DNA of 54,965 nucleotides from an uncultured Pelagibacteraceae bacterium (GTDB taxonomy: Bacteria; Pseudomonadota; Alphaproteobacteria; Pelagibacterales; Pelagibacteraceae), in NCBI GenBank assembly GCA_902615975.1, contig CACMRC010000010.1, positions 1 to 54,965 on the forward strand, in the 5' to 3' direction. Shown piece by piece: positions 9,450-16,414 of the stretch. Numbering within the stretch: the stretch's first letter is position 1; every line of letters starts with the position of its first letter. Both the position numbers and the translations under genes were made by a program. The notes below the pieces were generated by a model, which saw nothing but the letters and a program-made list of their open reading frames with translations, ran no database searches and was not told where the DNA came from.

Positions 9450-9507
9450 CTTAAGGCAACTTAAGTCTAGTTTATATAAACTAAAATAAAAACTAACGAA
9501 GAGGGAG
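9450..9507 (+). promoter_or_regulatory. Proteorhodopsin leader: repeated CTTAAG boxes, -10-like TATATAAA and ribosome-binding site
   Basis: The 209 bp between the divergent prpE and proteorhodopsin starts is one of the longest non-coding stretches in the window. CTTAAG occurs twice, at 9450-9455 and 9460-9465, separated by GCAA; as CTTAAG is itself a palindrome, the pair can be direct or inverted. A TATATAAA stretch (9473-9480) is the best -10 candidate. No good -35 is seen at 16-18 bp, where the CTTAAG boxes lie instead. A strong ribosome-binding site GAGGGAG (9501-9507) precedes the ATG by 6 bp. Confidence 0.45.
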
Positions 9508-9513
9508 TTTTTT

Positions 9514-10287
9514 ATGAAAAAACTTAAACTGTTTGCTTTAGCAGCTATGGCCTTGATAGGTTTTTCAGGTATAGCTATTGCAGCAGACGCAACGATGTTG
9601 ATGCAAGATGACTTCGTAGGAATTTCATTCTGGGTTATCTCTATGGGAATGTTAGCAGCTACTGCTTTCTTTTTCATGGAAGCAGGCAATGTCGCATCAG
9701 GCTGGAGAACATCAGTTATTGTTGCTGGTCTAGTAACTGGTATTGCATTCATACACTACATGTACATGAGAGAAGTATGGGTTGCTACTGGAGACTCGCC
9801 AACTGTTTACAGATACATTGACTGGTTAATCACTGTGCCACTACAGATGGTAGAATTCTATTTAATTCTAGCAGCTATCAATAAAGCAAATTCTGGAATG
9901 TTCTGGAGATTGTTAATTGGTTCATTAGTGATGCTTATCGGTGGTTACTTAGGTGAAGCAGGATACATCAATGCTACACTAGGTTTCATTATCGGAATGG
10001 CAGGTTGGGTATACATTCTTTATGAAGTATTCTCAGGTGAAGCTGGTAAAGCTGCAGCGAAAAGTGGAAACAAAGCTCTTGTAACTGCTTTTGGTGCAAT
10101 GAGAATGATTGTTACAGTAGGTTGGGCAATTTACCCATTAGGTTATGTATTTGGTTACTTAACTGGTGGTGTAGATGCTAATTCACTTAACGTCGTTTAC
10201 AACTTAGCTGACTTCATTAACAAAATTGCATTTGGTCTAGTAATCTGGGCTGCTGCAACTAGTTCTGCGGGCAGAAGAGCTAAGTAA
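9514..10287 (+). CDS. Proteorhodopsin, blue-tuned proton pump
   Basis: A 257-residue retinal-binding, light-driven proton pump of the inner membrane. A cleavable signal peptide (about 1-23, ending IAIA) precedes seven helices. Key residues are visible: His81 (the Asp-linked His), the proton acceptor Asp103 in RYIDWL, Thr107, donor Glu114 (a DTE motif), and the Schiff-base Lys237 in FINKIAFG. The spectral switch position is Gln111 (TVPLQMVEF, the equivalent of 105 in the original green protein), which predicts blue absorption. It has its own leader and a terminator at 10307, so it is probably monocistronic. No carotenoid or blh gene for retinal is in the window. Confidence 0.98.
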   Translation: MKKLKLFALAAMALIGFSGIAIAADATMLMQDDFVGISFWVISMGMLAATAFFFMEAGNVASGWRTSVIVAGLVTGIAFIHYMYMREVWVATGDSPTVYRYIDWLITVPLQMVEFYLILAAINKANSGMFWRLLIGSLVMLIGGYLGEAGYINATLGFIIGMAGWVYILYEVFSGEAGKAAAKSGNKALVTAFGAMRMIVTVGWAIYPLGYVFGYLTGGVDANSLNVVYNLADFINKIAFGLVIWAAATSSAGRRAK

Positions 10288-10306
10288 TTTAGCTAAAATT
10301 TAAATT

Positions 10307-10342
10307 AAGGGCAGGTACAATTTTGTACTTGCCCTTTTTTTT
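10307..10342 (+). terminator. Rho-independent terminator after proteorhodopsin
   Basis: A 14-bp stem, AAGGGCAGGTACAA (10307-10320) with TTGTACTTGCCCTT (10323-10336), has a single G-T wobble and a minimal loop. It runs into an 8-T tract (10335-10342), so the innermost pairs probably open to make a usable loop. It starts 20 bp after the stop codon and should isolate the rhodopsin transcript from the downstream desaturase. Confidence 0.9.
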
Positions 10343-10388
10343 GTCTTTATTAAAAATATATATAACAAATATACATATTTTTATTTCT

Positions 10389-11390
10389 ATGGAAGTTAAA
10401 TTGGAAAAATGGCATAAATGCCAAGTTGATATAGAAGTCCTTAAAGAACTTTCAAAAAAATCTGATGTCAAAGGGCTTCAACATGTTTTAGTCTTTTTTG
10501 GATTGTTATTAGTAACAGGAATTTTAGCATATATAACTTGGGGTACATGGTGGTCTGCTTTTTGGTTTTTGATTTACGGAAACATATATGGTTTTTCAAA
10601 TCCATTATGGCATGAGACAGGTCACAAAACCGCTTTTCAATCAAAATCTTTAAACGAATTTTTTTACTATATTTCTTCATACCTCTCAAATTTTGAACCA
10701 ACAAGATGGAGATATACACATTTCGTTCATCATGGAAATACATATTCAACAGAAAATCCATATGATCATGAAATTGAATATGGAAATAATTTAAAAGAAA
10801 CTCCAAAAAATTTTTTAATAAATTTAATTCCTTTTATGGAACTTGTTTATTTTAAAAAAAGTATAGCTTACGAAATAATTCAACATGCATTGGGTGTAAA
10901 AACAAAAGTGATGCAAGACTGCATTCCTGAAAATGCACAATCAAAAGTTATTTTTAATTCTAGAATTTTTGTTGCTATTTGGATTGCAATTATTTTGTGG
11001 TCTTTAATCTCATTATCTTGGTTACCAGTTTTGTTTTTTTTATTACCAAAATTTTATGGAAGAACTTTACATAAACTGGTTTCATTTACTCAACATGCTG
11101 GTTTAGCAAGAGATATTAAAGATCATAGATACACAACAAGAGAAATGTATTTAAATCCTATTTTAAGTTTTTTATATTGGAAAATGGAATATCACGTAAC
11201 TCATCACATGTTTCCAACAGTTCCATCTTATAACTTGGATAAACTTCATCACCATATTAAAGATCAATTACCGAGAACAAATGATGGTTTAATTGATGCT
11301 TACAAAGAAATTTTACCAGCTTTGATGAAACAAAAGGAAGATTCTAGCTACTTTTTTAAAAAGGAAGTACCTGAACTTCAAAATGCATAA
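10389..11390 (+). CDS. Membrane fatty-acid desaturase/hydroxylase family protein (di-iron)
   Basis: A 333-residue integral-membrane protein with the histidine clusters of the desaturase/hydroxylase superfamily: HETGH (75-79), HFVHH (111-115) and HVTHH (269-273), with an extra QHAGL (235-239). These ligate a non-haem di-iron centre that uses O2 and two electrons. Hydrophobic segments lie near 30-70 and 190-222. I start it at ATG 10389, because an upstream in-frame ATG at 10323 falls inside the rhodopsin terminator. A ferredoxin and a ferredoxin reductase follow and could supply its electrons. The substrate is unknown: lipid acyl chains are likeliest, while carotenoid hydroxylation is an interesting alternative next to a rhodopsin. 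Confidence 0.85.
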   Translation: MEVKLEKWHKCQVDIEVLKELSKKSDVKGLQHVLVFFGLLLVTGILAYITWGTWWSAFWFLIYGNIYGFSNPLWHETGHKTAFQSKSLNEFFYYISSYLSNFEPTRWRYTHFVHHGNTYSTENPYDHEIEYGNNLKETPKNFLINLIPFMELVYFKKSIAYEIIQHALGVKTKVMQDCIPENAQSKVIFNSRIFVAIWIAIILWSLISLSWLPVLFFLLPKFYGRTLHKLVSFTQHAGLARDIKDHRYTTREMYLNPILSFLYWKMEYHVTHHMFPTVPSYNLDKLHHHIKDQLPRTNDGLIDAYKEILPALMKQKEDSSYFFKKEVPELQNA

Positions 11391-11416
11391 ATCTGACCAA
11401 GTTTGTTTTTACTTAC

Positions 11417-11446
11417 TTGTCCTATTTAGATAAGAAACTATATATA
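11417..11446 (+). promoter_or_regulatory. Candidate promoter of the ferredoxin gene, possibly leaderless
   Basis: TTGTCC (11417-11422) and TATATA (11439-11444) are separated by 16 bp, a sigma-70-like pair. The predicted start of transcription would fall at or within a few bases of the ATG at 11451. No Shine-Dalgarno sequence is visible in ATATAACGC before the ATG. Both facts fit a leaderless or near-leaderless message. It is a pattern match only. Confidence 0.4.
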
Positions 11447-11450
11447 ACGC

Positions 11451-11771
11451 ATGGCAAAAATAACCTACCACACTCACGATAATAAAACTCATACTATTGA
11501 TGTTCAAAACGGTTTAACCGTAATGGAAGGTGCAGTACAAAATGATATCCCAGGAATTGATGCAGATTGTGGAGGAGGAATGGCGTGTGCTACGTGCCAT
11601 GTTTATGTCAAAGAGGAATGGTTAGATAAACTTCCAGCAAAAGAAGATGGTGAGGAAGATATGCTTGATATGGCTTTTGAACCAAAAAATAATAGTCGAT
11701 TAAGTTGTCAGTTAATAGTTTCAGATGAGCTGGATGGATTAGAAGTAAACATTCCATCAAAGCAAGGTTAA
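11451..11771 (+). CDS. [2Fe-2S] ferredoxin, adrenodoxin/ISC type
   Basis: A 106-residue soluble electron carrier. The cluster ligands are Cys40, Cys46, Cys49 ([17 protein letters not shown]) and Cys86 (SRLSCQLIV), the C-x5-C-x2-C...C pattern of vertebrate-type ferredoxins. An acidic stretch ([18 protein letters not shown]) is the usual partner-docking surface. It ends immediately before the ferredoxin reductase (adjacent stop and start), so both proteins are likely made together. The desaturase upstream is a plausible electron acceptor; P450s and iron-sulfur assembly are alternatives not represented here. Confidence 0.95.
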   Translation: MAKITYHTHDNKTHTIDVQNGLTVMEGAVQNDIPGIDADCGGGMACATCHVYVKEEWLDKLPAKEDGEEDMLDMAFEPKNNSRLSCQLIVSDELDGLEVNIPSKQG

Positions 11772-12788
11772 ATGAATAAAACAGATGTATTAATTATTGG
11801 GGCAGGGCCAACAGGTTTATTTTGTGCTCATCAACTTGGAATTATAGGGTTAAGTTGTGAGATAGTTGATAACCTTGATAAAGCAGGAGGACAATGTATC
11901 GAACTTTACCCTGATAAACCTATTTATGATATTCCTGCAGTACCCGAGTGTACTGGTGAAGAGTTAACCAATAATCTTTTAAAACAAATTAAACCTTTCA
12001 ATGTAAAGTTTCATTTAAATGAAAGAGTAGAACATCTTAAAAAAACTGAAAGTCGATGGCATGTTAAAACCTCAGGTGGAGTTGAATTTGATGTTGCAGC
12101 TATTGTTATAGCTGGCGGTGTTGGTTCTTTTGAGCCTAGAAAATTTTCAGTAAAAGAATGTGAAAAATTTGAAGGAAATTCTTTATTTTATTCTATTAAA
12201 GATAAATCAATATTCAAAGATAAAACTATTTCAATTTTTGGTGGAGGAGACTCAGCATTAGATTGGGCAATTGAATTATCAAATACATCTAAAGTAAATT
12301 TAATTCATAGAAGAGATGGTTTTAGTGGTGCAGAAGCAAGTGTTCAAAAAGTAAATAAGCTTAATGAACAAGGAAAATTGAATTTATATACAAAGTATCA
12401 AATGGAAACAGTTTTAGGAGACAAAAACATTGAGTCAGTAAAAATAAAACATGATGACGGAGAAATTAAAGAAATTAAATCTGATTACGTATTAGGTTTT
12501 TTTGGTTTAATTATGCAACTTGGTCCTATTTTAGATTGGGGCTTAAATATTGATAAAAAAACTGTTCAGGTAAATACAGAAAACTTCGAATCCAATGTAA
12601 ATGGAATATTTGCCATTGGAGATATTTGTTCTTATCCAGGAAAATTAAAATTAATTCTTTCAGGTTTTCATGAAGGCGCGTTAGCTGCAAGAGGTTGTTT
12701 TAAATATGCAAAACCAGATGAGAAATTAAGATTTGAATTCACGACAACTTCCAAGGCTGCACAAGAAAGACTTGGAATTAAAAAATGA
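11772..12788 (+). CDS. Ferredoxin-NADP+ reductase, thioredoxin-reductase-like
   Basis: A 338-residue flavoprotein with two Rossmann motifs: GAGPTGLFCAHQLG (FAD, about 10-23) and FGGGDSALDWA (NADPH, about 156-166). A C-terminal FAD motif, GIFAIGDICSYPGK, is also present. The redox-active CxxC of thioredoxin reductase is absent from the NADPH domain, and a C-terminal extension (FTTTSKAAQERLG) is present as in TrxR-like FNRs. Annotations of 'thioredoxin-disulfide reductase' for such genes are therefore likely wrong. It directly follows the ferredoxin gene, its obvious partner, and overlaps the GST gene by 4 bp (ATGA). Confidence 0.92.
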   Translation: MNKTDVLIIGAGPTGLFCAHQLGIIGLSCEIVDNLDKAGGQCIELYPDKPIYDIPAVPECTGEELTNNLLKQIKPFNVKFHLNERVEHLKKTESRWHVKTSGGVEFDVAAIVIAGGVGSFEPRKFSVKECEKFEGNSLFYSIKDKSIFKDKTISIFGGGDSALDWAIELSNTSKVNLIHRRDGFSGAEASVQKVNKLNEQGKLNLYTKYQMETVLGDKNIESVKIKHDDGEIKEIKSDYVLGFFGLIMQLGPILDWGLNIDKKTVQVNTENFESNVNGIFAIGDICSYPGKLKLILSGFHEGALAARGCFKYAKPDEKLRFEFTTTSKAAQERLGIKK

Positions 12789-13411
12789 TAGAACTTTTTT
12801 CTGCTAATACTCCTAATGGATGGAAAATAAGCATCATGCTTGAAGAAATTGGTTATGAGTACAAAGTTACTAAAGTTGATTTAGGTAAAGATGAACAATT
12901 CAAGCCAGAATTTATAAAGCTAAGCCCTTTTGGAAAAATTCCTGTGATCATTGATCATGATAGCAGCAAGAGTATTTTCGAGTCAGGTGCTATATTAATG
13001 TACTTGGCAGATAAAAGTGGAAAACTTTATAATGAAAAAGATAGACTGGTAATTAATCAATGGTTAATGGCTCAAGTGGGCACTGTAGGTCCTATGATTG
13101 GTCAACACCATCAGTTTCATCACTATAATCCAGGTAAAAGTGAATTTGGTGAGGAAAGATATTTTAAAATTACCAAAAGAATTTATGGAGAACTAGATGC
13201 TAGATTAAATGAGTCTAAATTTCTTGCAGGTCCCGATTATACAATTGCAGATATTGCAACATGGCCATGGATGGCAAGACATGAATGGCATGATATTGGT
13301 TTAAAAAATTACAAAAATCTATTTAGATGGTATTCAGAGATTTCTGAGCGAGAAGCAGTGGTTAGAGGTTATAGTTTTATGGATAAGAATGCTAGAATTC
13401 CTAAACCCTAA
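12785..13411 (+). CDS. Glutathione S-transferase family protein
   Basis: A 208-residue GST with a thioredoxin-like N-domain (ELFSANTPNGWKISIMLEEIGYEY, then SPFGKIPVIID and ES for glutathione binding) and an all-alpha C-domain with the conserved N-capping TIADIATWPW. It resembles the YfcG/Ure2-like (Nu) group. The proposed role is peroxide or disulfide handling; the substrate is unknown. It is translationally coupled to the ferredoxin reductase by a 4-bp overlap, suggesting one operon handling redox chemistry around the desaturase. Confidence 0.9.
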   Translation: MIELFSANTPNGWKISIMLEEIGYEYKVTKVDLGKDEQFKPEFIKLSPFGKIPVIIDHDSSKSIFESGAILMYLADKSGKLYNEKDRLVINQWLMAQVGTVGPMIGQHHQFHHYNPGKSEFGEERYFKITKRIYGELDARLNESKFLAGPDYTIADIATWPWMARHEWHDIGLKNYKNLFRWYSEISEREAVVRGYSFMDKNARIPKP

Positions 13412-13415
13412 AAAT

Positions 13416-13511
13416 TTAACCAAATAATCTATAAAGAGTACTTAGAATTCCATAACCTGAAAATTCAATAGCAACAATAATTATAATTATTAAAACTAAT
13501 TTTTTATTCAT
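13416..13511 (-). CDS. Tiny membrane peptide, 31 residues
   Basis: A 31-codon frame beginning MNKKLVLIII and ending STLYRLFG. It has a basic N-terminus and one hydrophobic helix of about 14 residues. Its ATG overlaps the TGA of the preceding 38-codon frame in the classic ATGA arrangement, the coupling pattern used by real genes elsewhere in this window. It ends 4 bp from the convergent GST stop codon. The function is unknown. It may be a chance frame, but the coupling and membrane-compatible sequence argue for a real gene. Confidence 0.5.
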   Translation of the reverse strand: MNKKLVLIIIIIVAIEFSGYGILSTLYRLFG

Positions 13512-13624
13512 TTTAAAAACAAATATAGCAACAGCACAATCCAAAAGAAAGGATAGTAAAAATAAATATATTTCTTAGCAAATAGGAATGAGATTGAATT
13601 TTGTTTAGATGATTTCTTTTTCAT
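13508..13624 (-). CDS. Tiny basic membrane peptide, 38 residues
   Basis: This frame starts 1 bp after the dksA stop codon. It encodes a Lys/Ser-rich N-terminus (MKKKSSKQNS) and a hydrophobic aromatic helix (YFYYPFFWIVLLLYLF), predicting a single-pass inner-membrane peptide. A longer in-frame start lies inside dksA but adds only a Lys/Met-rich extension. The next small gene overlaps it by 4 bp. The dksA-38aa-31aa order suggests one mRNA. The function is unknown. Confidence 0.5.
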   Translation of the reverse strand: MKKKSSKQNSISFLFAKKYIYFYYPFFWIVLLLYLFLK

Positions 13625-13625
13625 T

Positions 13626-14141
13626 TTAGTCATCTGCATGAACTTTTTCTTCTTTTTCATGCTTTTCTTGTGCGGCAATAGTATATTTAGCAACAGGTCT
13701 TGCCATTAATCTTTTTAATCCAATTGGCTCTGCTGTATCCAAACAATAACCATAAGTATCTTCTCTAATTCTTCTTAAAGCTTTATCAATTTCTGATATT
13801 AATTTAATTTGTCTATTGATTGCTTTCATCTCTACGTTGTTATCAATATAAGAGTTAGCTTGGTCAACAATATCTGCAGAAATATTATTGTCATCCATCC
13901 CACCATTATAAAGAGCTTCATTATTAGCTTTGATTAGTTCTTTTTTCCATTCTGTCAGTCTCATTCTGAAATACACTTTGTGTTTTTCACACATATATTT
14001 TTCAGTATCTTTTGGAACATAAGTTTTTGAAATTTTTACAGGTCCTTTTGAAACAACTTTAGCTTTAGTTGGTTTTAATTTACTTACAACTTTAGTTTTT
14101 GGTTTTAATACTTTTTTCTTTGCTTTAGCAGTCTTTGGCAT
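13626..14141 (-). CDS. dksA: DksA/TraR-family RNA polymerase-binding regulator
   Basis: A 171-residue secondary-channel factor that, with ppGpp, adjusts transcription initiation, notably at rRNA promoters. A Lys/Pro-rich, disordered N-terminal 50 residues precedes the coiled coil. The coiled-coil tip carries the DxxDxA signature (DIVDQA). The zinc-finger region YGYCLDTAEPIGLKRLMARPVAKYTIAAQEKHE keeps only one Cys, so it probably does not bind zinc, as in other alphaproteobacterial DksA proteins. In a genome with few regulators this could be a major global control point. Confidence 0.88.
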   Translation of the reverse strand: MPKTAKAKKKVLKPKTKVVSKLKPTKAKVVSKGPVKISKTYVPKDTEKYMCEKHKVYFRMRLTEWKKELIKANNEALYNGGMDDNNISADIVDQANSYIDNNVEMKAINRQIKLISEIDKALRRIREDTYGYCLDTAEPIGLKRLMARPVAKYTIAAQEKHEKEEKVHADD

Positions 14142-14219
14142 AGCTTAATTTTGATCGCTCGCAGTATATTCAGCAAATTAGGGGTGTCAAGCAAGCTTAA
14201 TTGATATAAATATTTATAA

Positions 14220-15542
14220 ATGACGATTAATAACAAAAATATCAATAATGTTTTTTATATTTTTGTTACAGCTCATCTAATTTTTTGGACTCTGACTCCA
14301 TCAATTACAAATCACAATTTACCACTTGATACAATTGAAGCTTTAGCTTGGGGAAGTAATTTAGATTGGGGATTTAACAAACATCCACCTATGAGTGCTT
14401 TTGTTCCTGAAGTTTTATATCAAATTTTTGGACCTCAGGATTGGGTTTATTATTTATTAAGTCAAATTTTCGTAATTATATCTTTTTATTATGTTTTTAA
14501 ATTTTCAAACGAAATATTTAACAATAAATTATTAGGTTTAATTTCTGTATTATTAATCGAAGCAATTTATTTTTATAATTTCACCACGCCAGAATTTAAT
14601 GTAAATGTATGTCAATTACCTTTCTGGTCTTTAACAGTTTACTATTCTTGGAAAATTTTTAACGCTAAGGAAATAAAGTTTTTAGATTGTTTTCTAGTAG
14701 GTCTTTTTGCTGCTTTTGGTTTTTTATCAAAATATCTATTTATTTATCTTTTGGTTTCAATTGACCTTTTATTTATTTATTTAATATTCTTCAAAAAAGA
14801 GAGAAAATTTGATTTTAAATATCTTATTACACTTGAAGTTTTCTTGGTGGTTTTAGTTCCACATTTAATTTGGTTAAATAACAATGAGTTTATTACTATT
14901 ACATATGGATTAGCTAGAACTGGCTTAGAACAATCTAGCTTTATAGATCATGTTAAATTTCCAATAATATTTTTGTTAAAACAAGTAGGGATATTAATTC
15001 CTTTTTTAATACTATCTTGGTTATTAGTTAAAGAAATTAAATTAAATTTAAAATTTAAAGATAAAAAATTATTATTTTTATTAGCAATCAATATTTTGCC
15101 AATTGTTTTAATCTTTTTAACATCATTAATTTCAGGATCAAAAATAAGAACTATGTGGATGACACCATTCTATTTGTTTTTTGGTGCATTAACTGTTTAT
15201 TTGTTACAAGCTCAAATTAATCTTAAAAAGTTAAAACCATTCATGGTTGGATTTATTTTCTTCTTTTTTTTATCGCCTGTGCTTTATGCTTATGTTTCGA
15301 TTTCAAAAGACGATAAGAGAACCGATTATCCAGGTAAGGAAATTGCAATTAAAACACAATTTGTTTGGAACCAACAATTCAGTTCTACTATTAATGTAGT
15401 TTTAGGTGACGAATGGAGTGCTGGAAATCTTTCGTATCATTTAAATTCACGACCAATTTGGGAAGGTGTTGTTGAAAGAGAAAAGCTTGATCAATTGAAA
15501 GATTATATGTGTCTTGATAATATTTGTGTAGGAGCAAGATAG
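14220..15542 (+). CDS. GT39/ArnT-like membrane glycosyltransferase
   Basis: A 440-residue polytopic inner-membrane protein with about 10-12 hydrophobic helices. The first periplasmic loop has a DTIEALAWGSNLDWGFNKHPPM segment, the acidic catalytic loop of dolichyl-phosphate-mannose/ArnT-type (GT-C, family 39) transferases that use polyprenyl-phosphate sugars. A small globular C-terminal end follows. It abuts the family 2 glycosyltransferase at 15543 with no gap, the usual pairing in which the GT2 makes the lipid-linked sugar donor and the GT39 transfers it outside. The acceptor is unknown. Confidence 0.85.
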   Translation: MTINNKNINNVFYIFVTAHLIFWTLTPSITNHNLPLDTIEALAWGSNLDWGFNKHPPMSAFVPEVLYQIFGPQDWVYYLLSQIFVIISFYYVFKFSNEIFNNKLLGLISVLLIEAIYFYNFTTPEFNVNVCQLPFWSLTVYYSWKIFNAKEIKFLDCFLVGLFAAFGFLSKYLFIYLLVSIDLLFIYLIFFKKERKFDFKYLITLEVFLVVLVPHLIWLNNNEFITITYGLARTGLEQSSFIDHVKFPIIFLLKQVGILIPFLILSWLLVKEIKLNLKFKDKKLLFLLAINILPIVLIFLTSLISGSKIRTMWMTPFYLFFGALTVYLLQAQINLKKLKPFMVGFIFFFFLSPVLYAYVSISKDDKRTDYPGKEIAIKTQFVWNQQFSSTINVVLGDEWSAGNLSYHLNSRPIWEGVVEREKLDQLKDYMCLDNICVGAR

Positions 15543-16412
15543 ATGAAGTACGTGATATTAATTCCAATTTACAACGACAGAGAGTCGTTAAAATTACTGA
15601 TTGAGAATATCAATAGTGAAATTAAAGATTTAAATAAAGATGTATCACTAGTCGTTATCAATGATGCTTCCTCTCAACAGATATTAGATACCTACCCGAA
15701 TATTGAGAACATTAATTCTGTTGAGATAGTAAATATGAAAGAGAACAGAGGCCATGCAAGATGTATTGCTTCTGGTTTAAAATACATCTTTGAAAAAAAA
15801 GACTTTGATTTTGTAATTCCAATGGATGGTGACGGTGAGGATAGACCTGAAGAAATTAAAAGTTTCATTCAACTTTCAGAGCAATCAGCTGAAAAGTCTA
15901 TTGTAGGCGAAAGAGTTAAGAGATCTGAAAGTATAATTTTTAAATTATGTTATCAGTTTCATAAATTTTTGACTTTAGCTTTTACAGGACAATCGATTAA
16001 ATTTGGTAATTTTACTTGTTTATCAAAAATAACAGTAAAAAAAATGTTGGAAGAAAAAGCAACATGGAATAGTTTTTCAGGATCTTTAAAAAAAATAGAA
16101 AAAGATTTAATTTCTACTCCGTCCATAAGAGGCAAAAGATATTTTGGACCATCTCAAATGAGTTTTTTTAATTTATTAAAACACTCTCTTTCAATAATAA
16201 GCGTTTTTAGAAAAACAGTTTTAATTAGATCAGCTTTATTTATAATTTTTTATATTTTACTAATAAAAAGCTACGCTTCAGTAGTTACTTCATTACCATT
16301 AGTTTTGTTATTGATAATGATTTATTCAATTTCTAGTTTAGCCTTAAGAGAAAATATTGATGAATTTAATAATTCCTTAACAAATATTCACGATATTGAT
16401 AAAATAAAATAA
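15543..16412 (+). CDS. Family 2 glycosyltransferase with C-terminal membrane helices
   Basis: A 289-residue GT-A fold enzyme: YVILIPIYNDRESL at the N-terminus, VINDAS, ENRGHARCIASGL and the metal/nucleotide motif PMDGDGEDRPEE. Two transmembrane helices lie at about residues 228-262. This is the polyprenyl-phosphate sugar synthase type (DPM1/ArnC-like) that would feed the adjoining GT39. The next gene, DUF1800, starts 2 bp after the stop, so the glycosyltransferases may be transcribed with the exported-protein cassette. Confidence 0.88.
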   Translation: MKYVILIPIYNDRESLKLLIENINSEIKDLNKDVSLVVINDASSQQILDTYPNIENINSVEIVNMKENRGHARCIASGLKYIFEKKDFDFVIPMDGDGEDRPEEIKSFIQLSEQSAEKSIVGERVKRSESIIFKLCYQFHKFLTLAFTGQSIKFGNFTCLSKITVKKMLEEKATWNSFSGSLKKIEKDLISTPSIRGKRYFGPSQMSFFNLLKHSLSIISVFRKTVLIRSALFIIFYILLIKSYASVVTSLPLVLLLIMIYSISSLALRENIDEFNNSLTNIHDIDKIK

Positions 16413-16414
16413 TT

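Noticed and set aside
10323..10388. Longer start for the desaturase at ATG 10323
   Set aside because: The extra codons lie in the stem and T-tract of the proteorhodopsin terminator and add a non-conserved hydrophobic stretch. The ATG at 10389 gives a typical N-terminus.
11772..12788. Thioredoxin-disulfide reductase
   Set aside because: The required CxxC in the NADPH domain is missing, and the partner ferredoxin is adjacent. Ferredoxin-NADP reductase fits better.
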